DNA of 10,750 nt from a bacterium (GCA_021846765.1 JAJZWH010000031.1:1-10750), one strand, 5' to 3'; counted from the stretch's first letter, positions 1 through 7,120 are shown. Notes: generated by a model not told the origin, from the letters alone. Numbers and translations are program-made.

Positions 1-17
1 AATATATAGGTAATTTT

Positions 18-419
18 ATGGAAATTAATCACACTGGACTTAATTTATCTTGGATTATCTGTAGTCAAACAGAAAAAGGGATAATAAACAAAGCGATTAT
101 ATATAGTCTAGATCAAAAATCTGAGCCGCAAAGAGCTAATCGGTCGGCAGATAATTTCAATCAACATGTTGTTCAAATTCTTCAGAAAATAGATTATTTA
201 GAGTTTAGAGCTATGCCTATTTCTGATAATGCTCTAGAGTATTTAGCAGAAGTGTTGTGCGAATATAGTATCGATAGCAACCACAGCGATGCTCTAGCTG
301 CTTCTTACTTAGCTGATCAATTATACGAAGAGTGGGACATGATAGATCAGCCTAAAATAATTGAAATGGCGATAGAGAGTTTTAAGATTCCAGATAATTT
401 GCAGGACTTAATATATTAA
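18..419 (+). CDS. Hypothetical soluble acidic protein, 133 aa
   Basis: I do not recognise this protein. It reads as one intact frame from ATG to TAA. It has no signal peptide and no membrane segment. The C-terminal half (about residues 65-130) is rich in Asp, Glu, Leu and Ala and looks helical, so the product is probably a small cytoplasmic protein. The start is supported only by a weak AGG a few bases upstream. Codon use and AT bias match the following genes, so it looks native rather than acquired. It ends 81 bp before the ftsA-like gene, which has its own promoter, so the two need not be co-transcribed. The upstream context is cut off by the window edge. That it is a gene is likely; its function is unknown. 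Confidence 0.7.
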   Translation: MEINHTGLNLSWIICSQTEKGIINKAIIYSLDQKSEPQRANRSADNFNQHVVQILQKIDYLEFRAMPISDNALEYLAEVLCEYSIDSNHSDALAASYLADQLYEEWDMIDQPKIIEMAIESFKIPDNLQDLIY

Positions 420-479
420 ATAATAATCCACAGTTTTATAATTCTTCATCAATTTAGGCATATTTTATAATTTCTTAAG

Positions 480-488
480 TGATATACT
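480..488 (+). promoter_or_regulatory. Extended -10 promoter of the ftsA-like operon
   Basis: TATACT at 483-488 is preceded by TGA at 480-482, giving the TGn extended -10 form. No TTGACA-like hexamer lies 15-19 bp upstream, which fits extended -10 promoters. Transcription would start near 495, only about 6 bases before the ATG at 501, so the mRNA would be leaderless or nearly so. No Shine-Dalgarno is visible before this ATG. Confidence 0.6.
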
Positions 489-500
489 ATAGAAGTATTT

Positions 501-1838
501 ATGCTTAATAAATTAAAATCAGTTGGTCAACAGACTGCCAATAAAGCACTGGCGATATCTAAAGAAAAAGCCCAAAATATCCGAAACAAATCTGGTAAGG
601 GGCGTAATTCAGATAATTATTTAGTCGCTCTAGATATTGGAACTGAATATGTCAAAGCTTTAATTGGACAAGTCAATAATGAAGGTAGTATTGATATTAT
701 TGGGGTTGGTCGACGACATCAGGCTTTAAGTGATATGCAAGCTGGAGCTATTTCAGATATTGCTTCGGTGGTTGAAAATTGCGATCAGGCCTTAACTGAA
801 GCAGAAAACGAAGCAGGTATTAGTGTTCGGCAGGCTATTATTGGTATTGCCGGTGAGTTAGTTAAAGGAACTACTACTACCATCAGGGTAGCTAGGAAAG
901 CAGCCGACAAGACAATAGATATTGATGAAATGGAAAAAATTATTCACATCGTTCAAGAGCGAGCTGAAATTAAGGCCAAACAAAGACTTGCCTGGGAGAT
1001 GGGAGGTAAAGAAGTAGCTATCCGTTTAGTGAACAGTGCATTAGTCAATATCGAAATAGACGGCTATCCGGTTACTAATCCTATTGGATTTCAAGGCAGA
1101 GACGTTGTCGTTCAGTTATATACAGCTTTTGCTCCAATGATTCATATTGGTGCCTTAGAAAAAACTTCCCAAGAACTAGATTTGGATTTATTGGCAGTAG
1201 CTGCCGAGCCCTTTGCGGTTGCTCGAGCAGTCATTGGAGATAAACAAAATCAAAACCTTAGTGCAATCTTAATGGATGTAGGCGGTGGAACGACAGATAT
1301 AGCGGTAATTGATGAAGGCGGAGTTCAGGGAACTGTAATGTTTGGAATTGGCGGTCGAGCTTACACTCATGCGGTTGAAAGGGAAATGGGTGTCAGCTAT
1401 GATCAAGCAGAAACTCTTAAGATAGCTTTTGGAGCCAATCAGTTACCACCTCAAAAACGACCTGCAGTAGAAGCAGCCCTTACTAAAACCGCCGATGTTT
1501 GGATAGGAGGGATTGAGCTTGCACTGAGTGATTTTCCCAAACTAGATAGTTTACCTCACCGTATGTTTTTATGTGGTGGGGGTGCTAGTTTAGATCTGTT
1601 AATGGAACGACTCGAAGGTGAAGATTGGTATAAGAGTCTGCCTTTAACCAGAAAACCAAGTGTTCATTTAATTCGCCCCGAACAAGTCATTGGTATTAAA
1701 GATACAACCGGTAAAATTAAAGACCATACCTATATTACAGCTATGGGCTTATTAAGAGTCGGTCTGGATACGATGGAATTCACTAGCAGCGATGGAGGCA
1801 GTATTCGAGAAAAACTTGATAGAATGTTAAGTGTTTAA
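501..1838 (+). CDS. ftsA: FtsA-like cell division actin-family ATPase
   Basis: Likely the FtsA-type actin homologue that tethers FtsZ to the membrane and recruits the divisome. The actin-fold ATP site is clear: phosphate-1 loop with D45-I-G at residues 43-50, phosphate-2 loop D259-V-G-G-G-T-T-D266, and an adenosine-type C358-G-G-G-A motif near 358-362. The segment between the two phosphate loops (about 85-225) resembles FtsA subdomain 1C plus the conserved stretch ending in AAEPFAVAR, which favours FtsA over PilM. Length (445 aa) is usual for FtsA. A basic, lysine-rich extension of about 40 residues precedes the first strand, where most FtsA proteins begin almost at once. The last dozen residues could form a short amphipathic membrane-binding helix. 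It is the first gene of a four-gene run, with 2 bp to the next start. No ftsZ is in view. A PilM-like or other actin-family scaffold role cannot be excluded. Confidence 0.85.
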   Translation: MLNKLKSVGQQTANKALAISKEKAQNIRNKSGKGRNSDNYLVALDIGTEYVKALIGQVNNEGSIDIIGVGRRHQALSDMQAGAISDIASVVENCDQALTEAENEAGISVRQAIIGIAGELVKGTTTTIRVARKAADKTIDIDEMEKIIHIVQERAEIKAKQRLAWEMGGKEVAIRLVNSALVNIEIDGYPVTNPIGFQGRDVVVQLYTAFAPMIHIGALEKTSQELDLDLLAVAAEPFAVARAVIGDKQNQNLSAILMDVGGGTTDIAVIDEGGVQGTVMFGIGGRAYTHAVEREMGVSYDQAETLKIAFGANQLPPQKRPAVEAALTKTADVWIGGIELALSDFPKLDSLPHRMFLCGGGASLDLLMERLEGEDWYKSLPLTRKPSVHLIRPEQVIGIKDTTGKIKDHTYITAMGLLRVGLDTMEFTSSDGGSIREKLDRMLSV

Positions 1839-1840
1839 AT

Positions 1841-3595
1841 ATGGCAGACAATAATACTAAAGATACTATATATGTAGACATAGACGATGAGATAACCTCC
1901 TTAATCGATAAGGTGAGACAATCGTCAGGTAAGGTAGTGGCTTTAGTATTGCCCAAAAGAGCTACTGTGCTCCAGTCGATTGTTAATATGAAATTACTTA
2001 AAAGGGCTGCTGAGTCAGATAAAAAGAATTTAGTTCTAATTACTACTGAGGCAGGCTTATTGCCATTAGCTGGCGCGGTGGGCATGTATGTAGCTAAAAG
2101 CCTAGCTTCTAAGCCAGAAATACCTATATCCCCAGATTTATCAATCGGTTCACAGATGCCTGAGACTGTTGATGAGGAGATGGGAATGCCACTCGATGAA
2201 GATCAAGAAGAAATACCTGATTTAACTAAGCAAGTAGGTAAAGCTGCTAGCGTTGGCGCTCTGGCTGAAGCTGCTCATCAACCCTTGCCACCTAAGCTTC
2301 CTGATGAATCTTTAGAAACGGTCGAGCTGGACAACGAAGATAAACCAATATCTGAAGAAGGCTCAAATGAATCTCAAGAGGGTGGGAAAAAACCTAAAAA
2401 ACCTAAAAAAGATAAAAACCTAAAAGTGCCTAATTTCAATCGGTTTAGATTATTACTAATAATTGGCGTATTGGCAGTTATTGTTTTGGTTGTTTTGTGG
2501 GTTCTAGCCTTTTATATATTGCCTCACGCATCGATAGATATTAAGACTAATGCTAGCAATGTTAATGCTGAGCTAAATTTGACACTTGACCAACAAGCTC
2601 AAAGTAGTAATGACGCAACCGATACTATTCCGGCCACTCAAGTATCTCAACAAAAAACTTTTACCCAAACAGTTGCTACGACTGGACAAAAAAATGAAGG
2701 AACAGCAGCGACCGGGACGGTCACTATGACTGCCGATGATTGTAATTTTACCTATCAGGGAGACTTTACTATTCCAGCTGGCACTGGTATCAGTGCTAAT
2801 AATTTAACTTATATAACCCAAAATACGACGTCAATGAATTTGAGCGGAGCAAAACATGGTTGCGTTCAGTATACTGCCAGTGGACCGACTCAAATCATTG
2901 CTCAGAGCCCTGGCTCTAGTTATAACAACCCTAATCTCCAGAGTACTAGTGTAGCTGGATTTCCCGAAGTTACGGCTAGCGGATCGGCTAGCGGCGGTAC
3001 CGATAATATCATTCAGACAGTTGCCCAAGCAGACATTAATAGTGCTGAATCTAAAATTAATGCTGGCAATTCGGGTAATGTTAAGCAAAATCTTAGTAAT
3101 CAATTAAAAGGGCAAGGACTTTATCCAATTGATGTAACTTTTTCTAGTGGTGCTCCACAAATAACTTCGAGCCCAGCAGTTGGTACGGCATCAAGTACAG
3201 TTACGGTTACCGAAACGGTTACCTACACTATGTATGGTGCGTCTAAGTCAGCGATCACCAAAATACTTAATGCCAATATTTTAAGTCAAGTGGGAAAGAA
3301 TCAAAATATAATTAGTGATGGTTTGGCTAGTAGTGATTTTAAGCAAGTATCTGCTGGTAGTGAAACTGATCAAGTCTCGCTTTCTGCTTTAGCCATCGTT
3401 GGTCCTAATATATCTGTTCAGCAAATCAAGAAACAGGCGGCAGGTAAATCACCTCAAGCAATCATTAGTTTAATTAAAAATAATCCTAATGTTACTAGTG
3501 TTTCGGTTCGGTTAAGTCCTTTTTGGGTTACAAGTGTTCCATCTAATACGTCTAAAATTAGTGTTTCCATAGCCAAACCGAGCAAAACGGTATAA
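1841..3595 (+). CDS. Single-pass membrane protein with baseplate-J-like extracytoplasmic domain
   Basis: 584 aa in four parts. Residues 1-95 alternate strands and helices (a Rossmann-like pattern) and are cytoplasmic. Residues 95-180 are an acidic, low-complexity linker. Residues 181-203 are very basic with KKPKK repeats. One hydrophobic segment follows at 204-227, and the rest, about 355 residues, is Ser/Thr/Asn/Gly-rich and all-beta in character. The basic side faces the cytoplasm by the positive-inside rule, so the large C-terminal part is outside. Its pattern (a GT-V strand near 286-294, IPAGTGI, then a GG-T segment before a D-x-x-x-A-E helix) resembles proteins annotated in CPR genomes as 'baseplate J/gp47 family'; this is from memory. 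Function is unknown. Its start lies 2 bp after the ftsA-like stop with no clear Shine-Dalgarno, suggesting translational coupling. A phage origin is unlikely, as no other phage genes are present. Confidence 0.75.
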   Translation: MADNNTKDTIYVDIDDEITSLIDKVRQSSGKVVALVLPKRATVLQSIVNMKLLKRAAESDKKNLVLITTEAGLLPLAGAVGMYVAKSLASKPEIPISPDLSIGSQMPETVDEEMGMPLDEDQEEIPDLTKQVGKAASVGALAEAAHQPLPPKLPDESLETVELDNEDKPISEEGSNESQEGGKKPKKPKKDKNLKVPNFNRFRLLLIIGVLAVIVLVVLWVLAFYILPHASIDIKTNASNVNAELNLTLDQQAQSSNDATDTIPATQVSQQKTFTQTVATTGQKNEGTAATGTVTMTADDCNFTYQGDFTIPAGTGISANNLTYITQNTTSMNLSGAKHGCVQYTASGPTQIIAQSPGSSYNNPNLQSTSVAGFPEVTASGSASGGTDNIIQTVAQADINSAESKINAGNSGNVKQNLSNQLKGQGLYPIDVTFSSGAPQITSSPAVGTASSTVTVTETVTYTMYGASKSAITKILNANILSQVGKNQNIISDGLASSDFKQVSAGSETDQVSLSALAIVGPNISVQQIKKQAAGKSPQAIISLIKNNPNVTSVSVRLSPFWVTSVPSNTSKISVSIAKPSKTV

Positions 3596-3599
3596 ATTT

Positions 3600-3603
3600 G
3601 GAG
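3600..3603 (+). promoter_or_regulatory. Shine-Dalgarno deciding the ruvX start
   Basis: GGAG sits 6 bases before the ATG at 3610. An in-frame TTG at 3598 overlaps this site and would add four residues, but it has no ribosome-binding site of its own, so the ATG is preferred. Confidence 0.75.
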
Positions 3604-3609
3604 ATTGTT

Positions 3610-4044
3610 ATGAATCAAATAAGTAGATCTATACTTGGATTGGATATCGGTTCTAAAAGAATTGGCATAGCTAAAGCTTTTTGGCCAGACGGTTTACCTA
3701 GTCCGCTGATTACTCTAGCTAATGATGGTAATTTTTTAGCAAATTTACAACATATTATTCAGACTGAAAATGTTAAAATACTCGTTGTTGGACGACCAAG
3801 AGGCCTTGATTCTAAAGATACTCAACAAACTAAATATACGTCAAGTTTTGTCCAAGAATTTAATAAAAGTTTGAAATTACCTATTTATTGGATTGATGAA
3901 GCAGTCACTTCCATTCAAGCTGAAAATGAGTTGCGATTATCTAAAAAAGCTTATTCTGTAGAAGATATTGACTCGTTAAGCGCTACTTATATACTAGAAG
4001 ATTTTATGAATAGCCAATCAGGAGAAATTAATGTGGAAGATTAA
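3610..4044 (+). CDS. ruvX: RuvX/YqgF Holliday junction resolvase-like nuclease
   Basis: The product (144 aa from the ATG) has the RNase H-like fold of the YqgF/RuvX family. This family is linked to Holliday junction resolution and to trimming of the 16S rRNA precursor. Family motifs are present in order: LGLDIGSKRIGIA at the N-terminus with the first catalytic Asp, the central VVGRPRGLD strand-loop, the IDEAVTS motif carrying the acidic residue usually seen as DER-T, and a C-terminal DIDSLSATYIL helix with the last catalytic Asp. Length is typical. The IDEAVTS motif has Ala where Arg is common (DERLT), a mild divergence. The gene overlaps mltG by 14 bp, and the same yqgF-mltG order with close spacing is known from Bacillus (yrrK/yrrL region), so the pairing is conserved across distant bacteria. 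The start follows from the Shine-Dalgarno at 3600-3603. Confidence 0.88.
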   Translation: MNQISRSILGLDIGSKRIGIAKAFWPDGLPSPLITLANDGNFLANLQHIIQTENVKILVVGRPRGLDSKDTQQTKYTSSFVQEFNKSLKLPIYWIDEAVTSIQAENELRLSKKAYSVEDIDSLSATYILEDFMNSQSGEINVED

Positions 4045-5077
4045 AACAAGGCAGAAAATTCCCATGAAACTAATTATTATTTCAATAGTCTCAATAATTT
4101 TGTTTATAGGAGCACTGATTGGTGTTCGTCAGTATTATTTTGCTAACTTAAAACCAGCCAGTAATATTCAAAGAACAGTTATTTTTAAAGTATCTTCTGG
4201 GATGACTGTTTCTCAAATTGGATCTGCTTTATACGACCAGCATTTAATTCGTTCACCTTGGGTTTTTGAATGGTATGTTCATAGCGTTAATTTAAATAAT
4301 AATTTAGAGGCCGGTACTTTTGCCTTATCTCCAAGCGATAGTTTGCAACAAATAGCCAATAGTATTGCTTCCGGACATGTAGCCGAAGACTCAGTGACCA
4401 TACTTCCCGGTAAAACCATTATGCAAATAAAAAATAGCCTGATTAATGATGGGTTTTCTGTAGCCGAAGTTAATCAAGCGCTAAACCCTTCTCTTTATAC
4501 TAATTTGCCAATTATTGCTGATAAACCTAAAAATATTAACACTCTTGAAGGGTTATTATTCCCCGATACATTCTATAAAACCTCCTCAACCAGTGCATCG
4601 GTCATTATTAGAGAATCGCTAACAGAAATGGGCCAAAAAATCACACCGTCAATACAAAAAGCTTTTGCCAACGAAGGATTAAGCGTTTATCAAGGTATTA
4701 TCTTAGCATCAATCGTTGAGCAAGAAGTTTCTCAAGTTAGCGCCAAAGCTCAAGTAGCCCAAGTGTTTTTATCTAGATTAAAACAGGGCATGCCATTAGG
4801 TTCTGATGTTACGGCCAATTATGGAGCAATAATTAACAATCAACCGCCGTCATTAAGCTATAATTCTCCATATAATACGTTAATTCATAGTGGATTACCG
4901 CCAACACCGATTGGAACAGTCAGCTTATCGTCTTTAAATGCTGTAGCCCATCCAGCCAACACTAACTGGCTTTATTTTGTCACAGGAGATAATGGAGTGA
5001 CTTATTTCGAACAAACTCTCCAGCAACACAATGCTGACGTTGCTCAATATTGTCATAAACTCTGTGCTCAGCCTTAA
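4031..5077 (+). CDS. mltG: MltG endolytic peptidoglycan transglycosylase
   Basis: MltG (YceG family) cuts nascent glycan strands at the membrane and sets glycan length. The 348-aa product starts with a basic cytoplasmic tail, then one membrane anchor at about residues 13-33, then a LysM-like subdomain (about 50-115) and the YceG catalytic domain. Diagnostic motifs are GLLFPDTFY near 175-185, ASIVEQE with E230 in the position of the catalytic Glu, a FLSRLKQGMPLGSD segment, and SPYNT...GLPPTPIGTVS...AHPA near the end. The family's usual TDPT is SDVT here, a mild divergence. A good Shine-Dalgarno (AGGAG at 4020-4024, 6 bases before ATG) lies inside the end of ruvX, so the start is well supported. 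It is the last gene of the plus-strand run and faces the lipid-synthesis-like gene tail to tail, with 54 bp between them and no clear terminator. Confidence 0.92.
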   Translation: MWKIKTRQKIPMKLIIISIVSIILFIGALIGVRQYYFANLKPASNIQRTVIFKVSSGMTVSQIGSALYDQHLIRSPWVFEWYVHSVNLNNNLEAGTFALSPSDSLQQIANSIASGHVAEDSVTILPGKTIMQIKNSLINDGFSVAEVNQALNPSLYTNLPIIADKPKNINTLEGLLFPDTFYKTSSTSASVIIRESLTEMGQKITPSIQKAFANEGLSVYQGIILASIVEQEVSQVSAKAQVAQVFLSRLKQGMPLGSDVTANYGAIINNQPPSLSYNSPYNTLIHSGLPPTPIGTVSLSSLNAVAHPANTNWLYFVTGDNGVTYFEQTLQQHNADVAQYCHKLCAQP

Positions 5078-5131
5078 TTAATTGCTAAATTTAGAGCAGT
5101 TATCTTGAAATTAATTCATTATTTTAAACGA

Positions 5132-5746
5132 TTATTTGCTTAGTGCACGCTTGACTAATTGACCACAACTTATTGCGCCTAACCCTGCGGCCAGTACTGC
5201 TAAGCCGTCGCCACCATCAACTAATATCTCATGCGCTAGATGAGTTTGTGCTCCTAAAGCTGAAGCAACTAAATCTGCGGTAATTACTGCGCATCTGGCA
5301 ACCATCCCTATTTTTCCTATTTTTGATGACTCAGGATCTTTATGACGGATTTTTGCCACAATACTAGCAATTCCGGTAGCTGATTCAGTGACTAAAATAC
5401 TAGCTGCTTGCCAGATTGGTATTTCTCGACCAATAGCACCACCCAATAAAACTGCTAAACCAAACATCTTATCAGTTAAAGGATCAAGGTCTCGGCCTAT
5501 TTTACTAGGTAGTATACGTAATCTTTGTTGGATAATTGGATAGTGATTGGTTAGTGATATTAATGATCCTTCAGCATCACTGGCTGTTAAAACTGCAGCA
5601 CTAATCGCAGCACTGGCTGGATCAATGCCTCCTGTTGCTAAACCAACACCTAAAGCAATTCCGCCAACACCCCTAAAGACAGAAATAGCATTTGGAAGAG
5701 TAGCTACTCGATCTGTTTCTGTATGACGAAAAGATCTTAGACCCAT
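5132..5746 (-). CDS. Divergent CDP-alcohol phosphatidyltransferase-like membrane protein
   Basis: Resembles PgsA-type enzymes, which transfer a phosphatidyl group from CDP-diacylglycerol to an alcohol such as glycerol-3-phosphate. From the ATG at 5746 it is 204 aa. It has the family's N-terminal TLPNAISVFRG (usual LPN-IT--R) and several hydrophobic Ala/Gly-rich helices. The second half of the signature G-x3-D-x3-D is intact (G84, D88, D92, then K). The first half is not: the usual D-x-x-D-G-x-x-A-R is ASDAEGSLIS, with Glu for the second Asp and Ile-Ser for Ala-Arg, and the gap to the Gly is about ten residues longer than normal. Activity is therefore uncertain. A TTG at 5764 would add six residues, but it lies between the promoter hexamers, so I prefer the ATG. 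No Shine-Dalgarno is visible. It is convergent with mltG. Confidence 0.75.
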   Translation of the reverse strand: MGLRSFRHTETDRVATLPNAISVFRGVGGIALGVGLATGGIDPASAAISAAVLTASDAEGSLISLTNHYPIIQQRLRILPSKIGRDLDPLTDKMFGLAVLLGGAIGREIPIWQAASILVTESATGIASIVAKIRHKDPESSKIGKIGMVARCAVITADLVASALGAQTHLAHEILVDGGDGLAVLAAGLGAISCGQLVKRALSK

Positions 5747-5755
5747 AAAGTATAA

Positions 5756-5784
5756 ATTTAACAAATGATTATTTATAAAGTCAA
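5756..5784 (-). promoter_or_regulatory. Promoter of the CDP-alcohol phosphatidyltransferase-like gene
   Basis: On the minus strand, TTGACT (5784-5779) and TTAAAT (5761-5756) are 17 bp apart. The -10 ends 9 bases before the ATG at 5746. Transcription would begin within a few bases of the start codon, so the mRNA should be leaderless or nearly so, matching the absence of a Shine-Dalgarno. Confidence 0.55.
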
Positions 5785-5820
5785 ACTATTCGTCCTAGTA
5801 AGTATCTACAAGTTTTTAAA

Positions 5821-5940
5821 ATGATAATAAAACAACTGGAGAGCTTTAGAAGTATTGCTCTGTTTGCTAAAATAAATGATAGCCAATATTGTTTATTTAA
5901 CGAGTTTATCAATATGGTTAACGGAGAAATAAACTATTAA
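5821..5940 (+). CDS. Possible small ORF (39 aa) leading into the LysM/CHAP gene
   Basis: An ATG at 5821 opens a frame of 39 codons ending in TAA at 5938-5940. The product would be a short, mixed peptide with no clear motif. No Shine-Dalgarno is visible before it. Its stop codon overlaps by one base the candidate ATT start of the LysM/CHAP protein, which would allow coupled translation. In AT-rich DNA a 39-codon frame can arise by chance, so this is only a candidate. It may instead be simply the untranslated leader of the downstream gene. Confidence 0.25.
   Translation: MIIKQLESFRSIALFAKINDSQYCLFNEFINMVNGEINY
5845..5873 (+). promoter_or_regulatory. Candidate promoter for the LysM/CHAP gene
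   Basis: TTTAGA (5845-5850) and TAAAAT (5868-5873) are 17 bp apart, matching the consensus at 4/6 and 5/6 positions. Transcription near 5880 would give a leader of about 55 bases before the ATT at 5936. Such matches are frequent in AT-rich DNA, so this is weak. If used, it would exclude the 39-codon ORF from the transcript as a complete gene. Confidence 0.3.
5923..5927 (+). promoter_or_regulatory. Shine-Dalgarno upstream of an apparent ATT start
   Basis: GGAGA lies 8 bases before ATT at 5936, which opens the LysM/CHAP frame just after an in-frame stop at 5930-5932. It is the best-placed ribosome-binding site for the extended N-terminus of that protein. Confidence 0.4.
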
Positions 5941-7120
5941 GTCGAATATATCAGCCCTAGAGTTAAAATCATCCTATCCAACTCATGCTAGGAGAGTTAA
6001 GCAGTTTATTAAGATTAGTCGCTTTACTAAACGTCAATTTGTTAGGTTTGGTTTAATCTTTGGCAATTTATTGTTATTAATAGCAGTGATATTATTTATA
6101 ATCTCAGCTCCTAACAGTGCTGCTCAAATACAAACTAGTTCAGCTCCAGATAATACCAATGCTATTAATCCTCTGGATCAGTTATCTTCAGCATCGATCG
6201 CTTTAACTGTTGCCAGGCTAGATAATTTACCGGAAACTACTGCCGTAATGAATCAAGCAGATAGCCAAGAGACCCAGTTAACTATGGCACCAAATAACAA
6301 CAGTGTTATCACTAAGCCTCAGGTTGTTGCTACTGACTATGTTTCGAATAAAGATATTAAAACCTATACTGTCCAAGCTGGAGATACGGTGAGCTCTATT
6401 GCTCAGAAATTCAATATTTCTACTAACAGCATATTGTGGTCGAATAATATAACTGGTAATGATGTAACCCCAGGAGTTAAGCTACTTATTCCGCCAATTA
6501 GTGGTATTGTCTATACTGTTAAAGCCGGTGATACTCCAGCTTCATTGGCTTCTAAGTTTCAAGCTAATGAAAGCCTAATTATTGCCTATAATGACGCTGA
6601 AATAAAAGGAATATACCCTGGAGAGCGGATTATTATTCCCAATGGTACAGAACCCAGTGTTTATAGCAATTTGAATAGCGCTAACACTACTTATGGTTGG
6701 GGGTCACAAGCGATTTATGGATTTGGTGGATCAACTACATCTCTGAGCTATAGTAATCTTGTTAAATTTAATGGCTATTACAATGGACCAATCGAATACA
6801 ATGGTTACGATTTTGGTAACTGTACTTACTGGGTAGCCACCTTAAGAGCAGCAGCCGGAGCGCCCCTACCAACTGATTTAGGCAATGCGAGTACGTGGGG
6901 AGTTTTAGCCCAGCAGTTCGGCATACCTGTAGGTACGACACCTTCTGTGGGTGCTGTGGTGGTCATGTCCACTACTGTTGATAATGGTTTAGGTCACGTT
7001 GCTTATGTGACTGGAGTTAATGCTAACGGTACAATTAATATTAGTGAGATGAATCGTAACGGTTGGAACCTAGTAGATACTAGAACCATATCAAGCTCAG
7101 GCTATGTCTATATTTATTGA
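5936..7120 (+). CDS. Membrane-anchored LysM-LysM-CHAP peptidoglycan hydrolase
   Basis: A predicted cell-wall amidase or endopeptidase. Order: basic N-terminal tail, one hydrophobic segment (about 6050-6105) that may be an anchor or signal peptide, a Ser/Asn/Thr-rich linker, LysM 1 (about 6361-6500, YTVQAGDTVSSIAQKF), LysM 2 (about 6511-6645, YTVKAGDTPASLASKF) and a C-terminal CHAP domain. CHAP catalytic residues are visible: Cys in GNCTYW (codon 6821-6823) and His in GHVAYV (codon 6995-6997), followed by ISEMN with candidate third residues. The first conventional start in frame is TTG at 6071, but it lies inside the hydrophobic segment, lacks a Shine-Dalgarno and would remove the positive charges needed for insertion. 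The frame is open back to 5933 and encodes a tail rich in Lys and Arg, so I place the start at ATT 5936, after GGAGA. The end is TGA followed at once by TAA TAA. The protein is secure; the exact start is not. Confidence 0.85.
   Translation: MKSNISALELKSSYPTHARRVKQFIKISRFTKRQFVRFGLIFGNLLLLIAVILFIISAPNSAAQIQTSSAPDNTNAINPLDQLSSASIALTVARLDNLPETTAVMNQADSQETQLTMAPNNNSVITKPQVVATDYVSNKDIKTYTVQAGDTVSSIAQKFNISTNSILWSNNITGNDVTPGVKLLIPPISGIVYTVKAGDTPASLASKFQANESLIIAYNDAEIKGIYPGERIIIPNGTEPSVYSNLNSANTTYGWGSQAIYGFGGSTTSLSYSNLVKFNGYYNGPIEYNGYDFGNCTYWVATLRAAAGAPLPTDLGNASTWGVLAQQFGIPVGTTPSVGAVVVMSTTVDNGLGHVAYVTGVNANGTINISEMNRNGWNLVDTRTISSSGYVYIY

Noticed and set aside
1783..2085. Minus-strand open frame of 100 codons
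   Set aside because: Lies wholly opposite the end of ftsA-like and the start of the baseplate-J-like gene, with no translation signal; a shadow frame.
2831..3103. Minus-strand open frame of 90 codons
   Set aside because: Opposite a well-supported gene and with no family features.
1841..3595. Prophage or contractile injection system
   Set aside because: Only one protein with baseplate-J-like likeness, carrying a membrane helix, and no tail, sheath, capsid or integrase genes nearby.
5076..5116. Inverted AATTAATT pair and CTAAATTTAG palindrome between mltG and the phosphatidyltransferase-like gene, as a bidirectional terminator
   Set aside because: Stem is AT only, with a 25-base loop and no following T-run; it would be unstable.
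5985..6056. Hydrophobic 23-codon frame from ATG 5985
   Set aside because: Overlaps the Lys/Arg-rich tail of the LysM/CHAP protein in another frame; Leu-rich content follows from the AT-rich sequence, and no Shine-Dalgarno is present.
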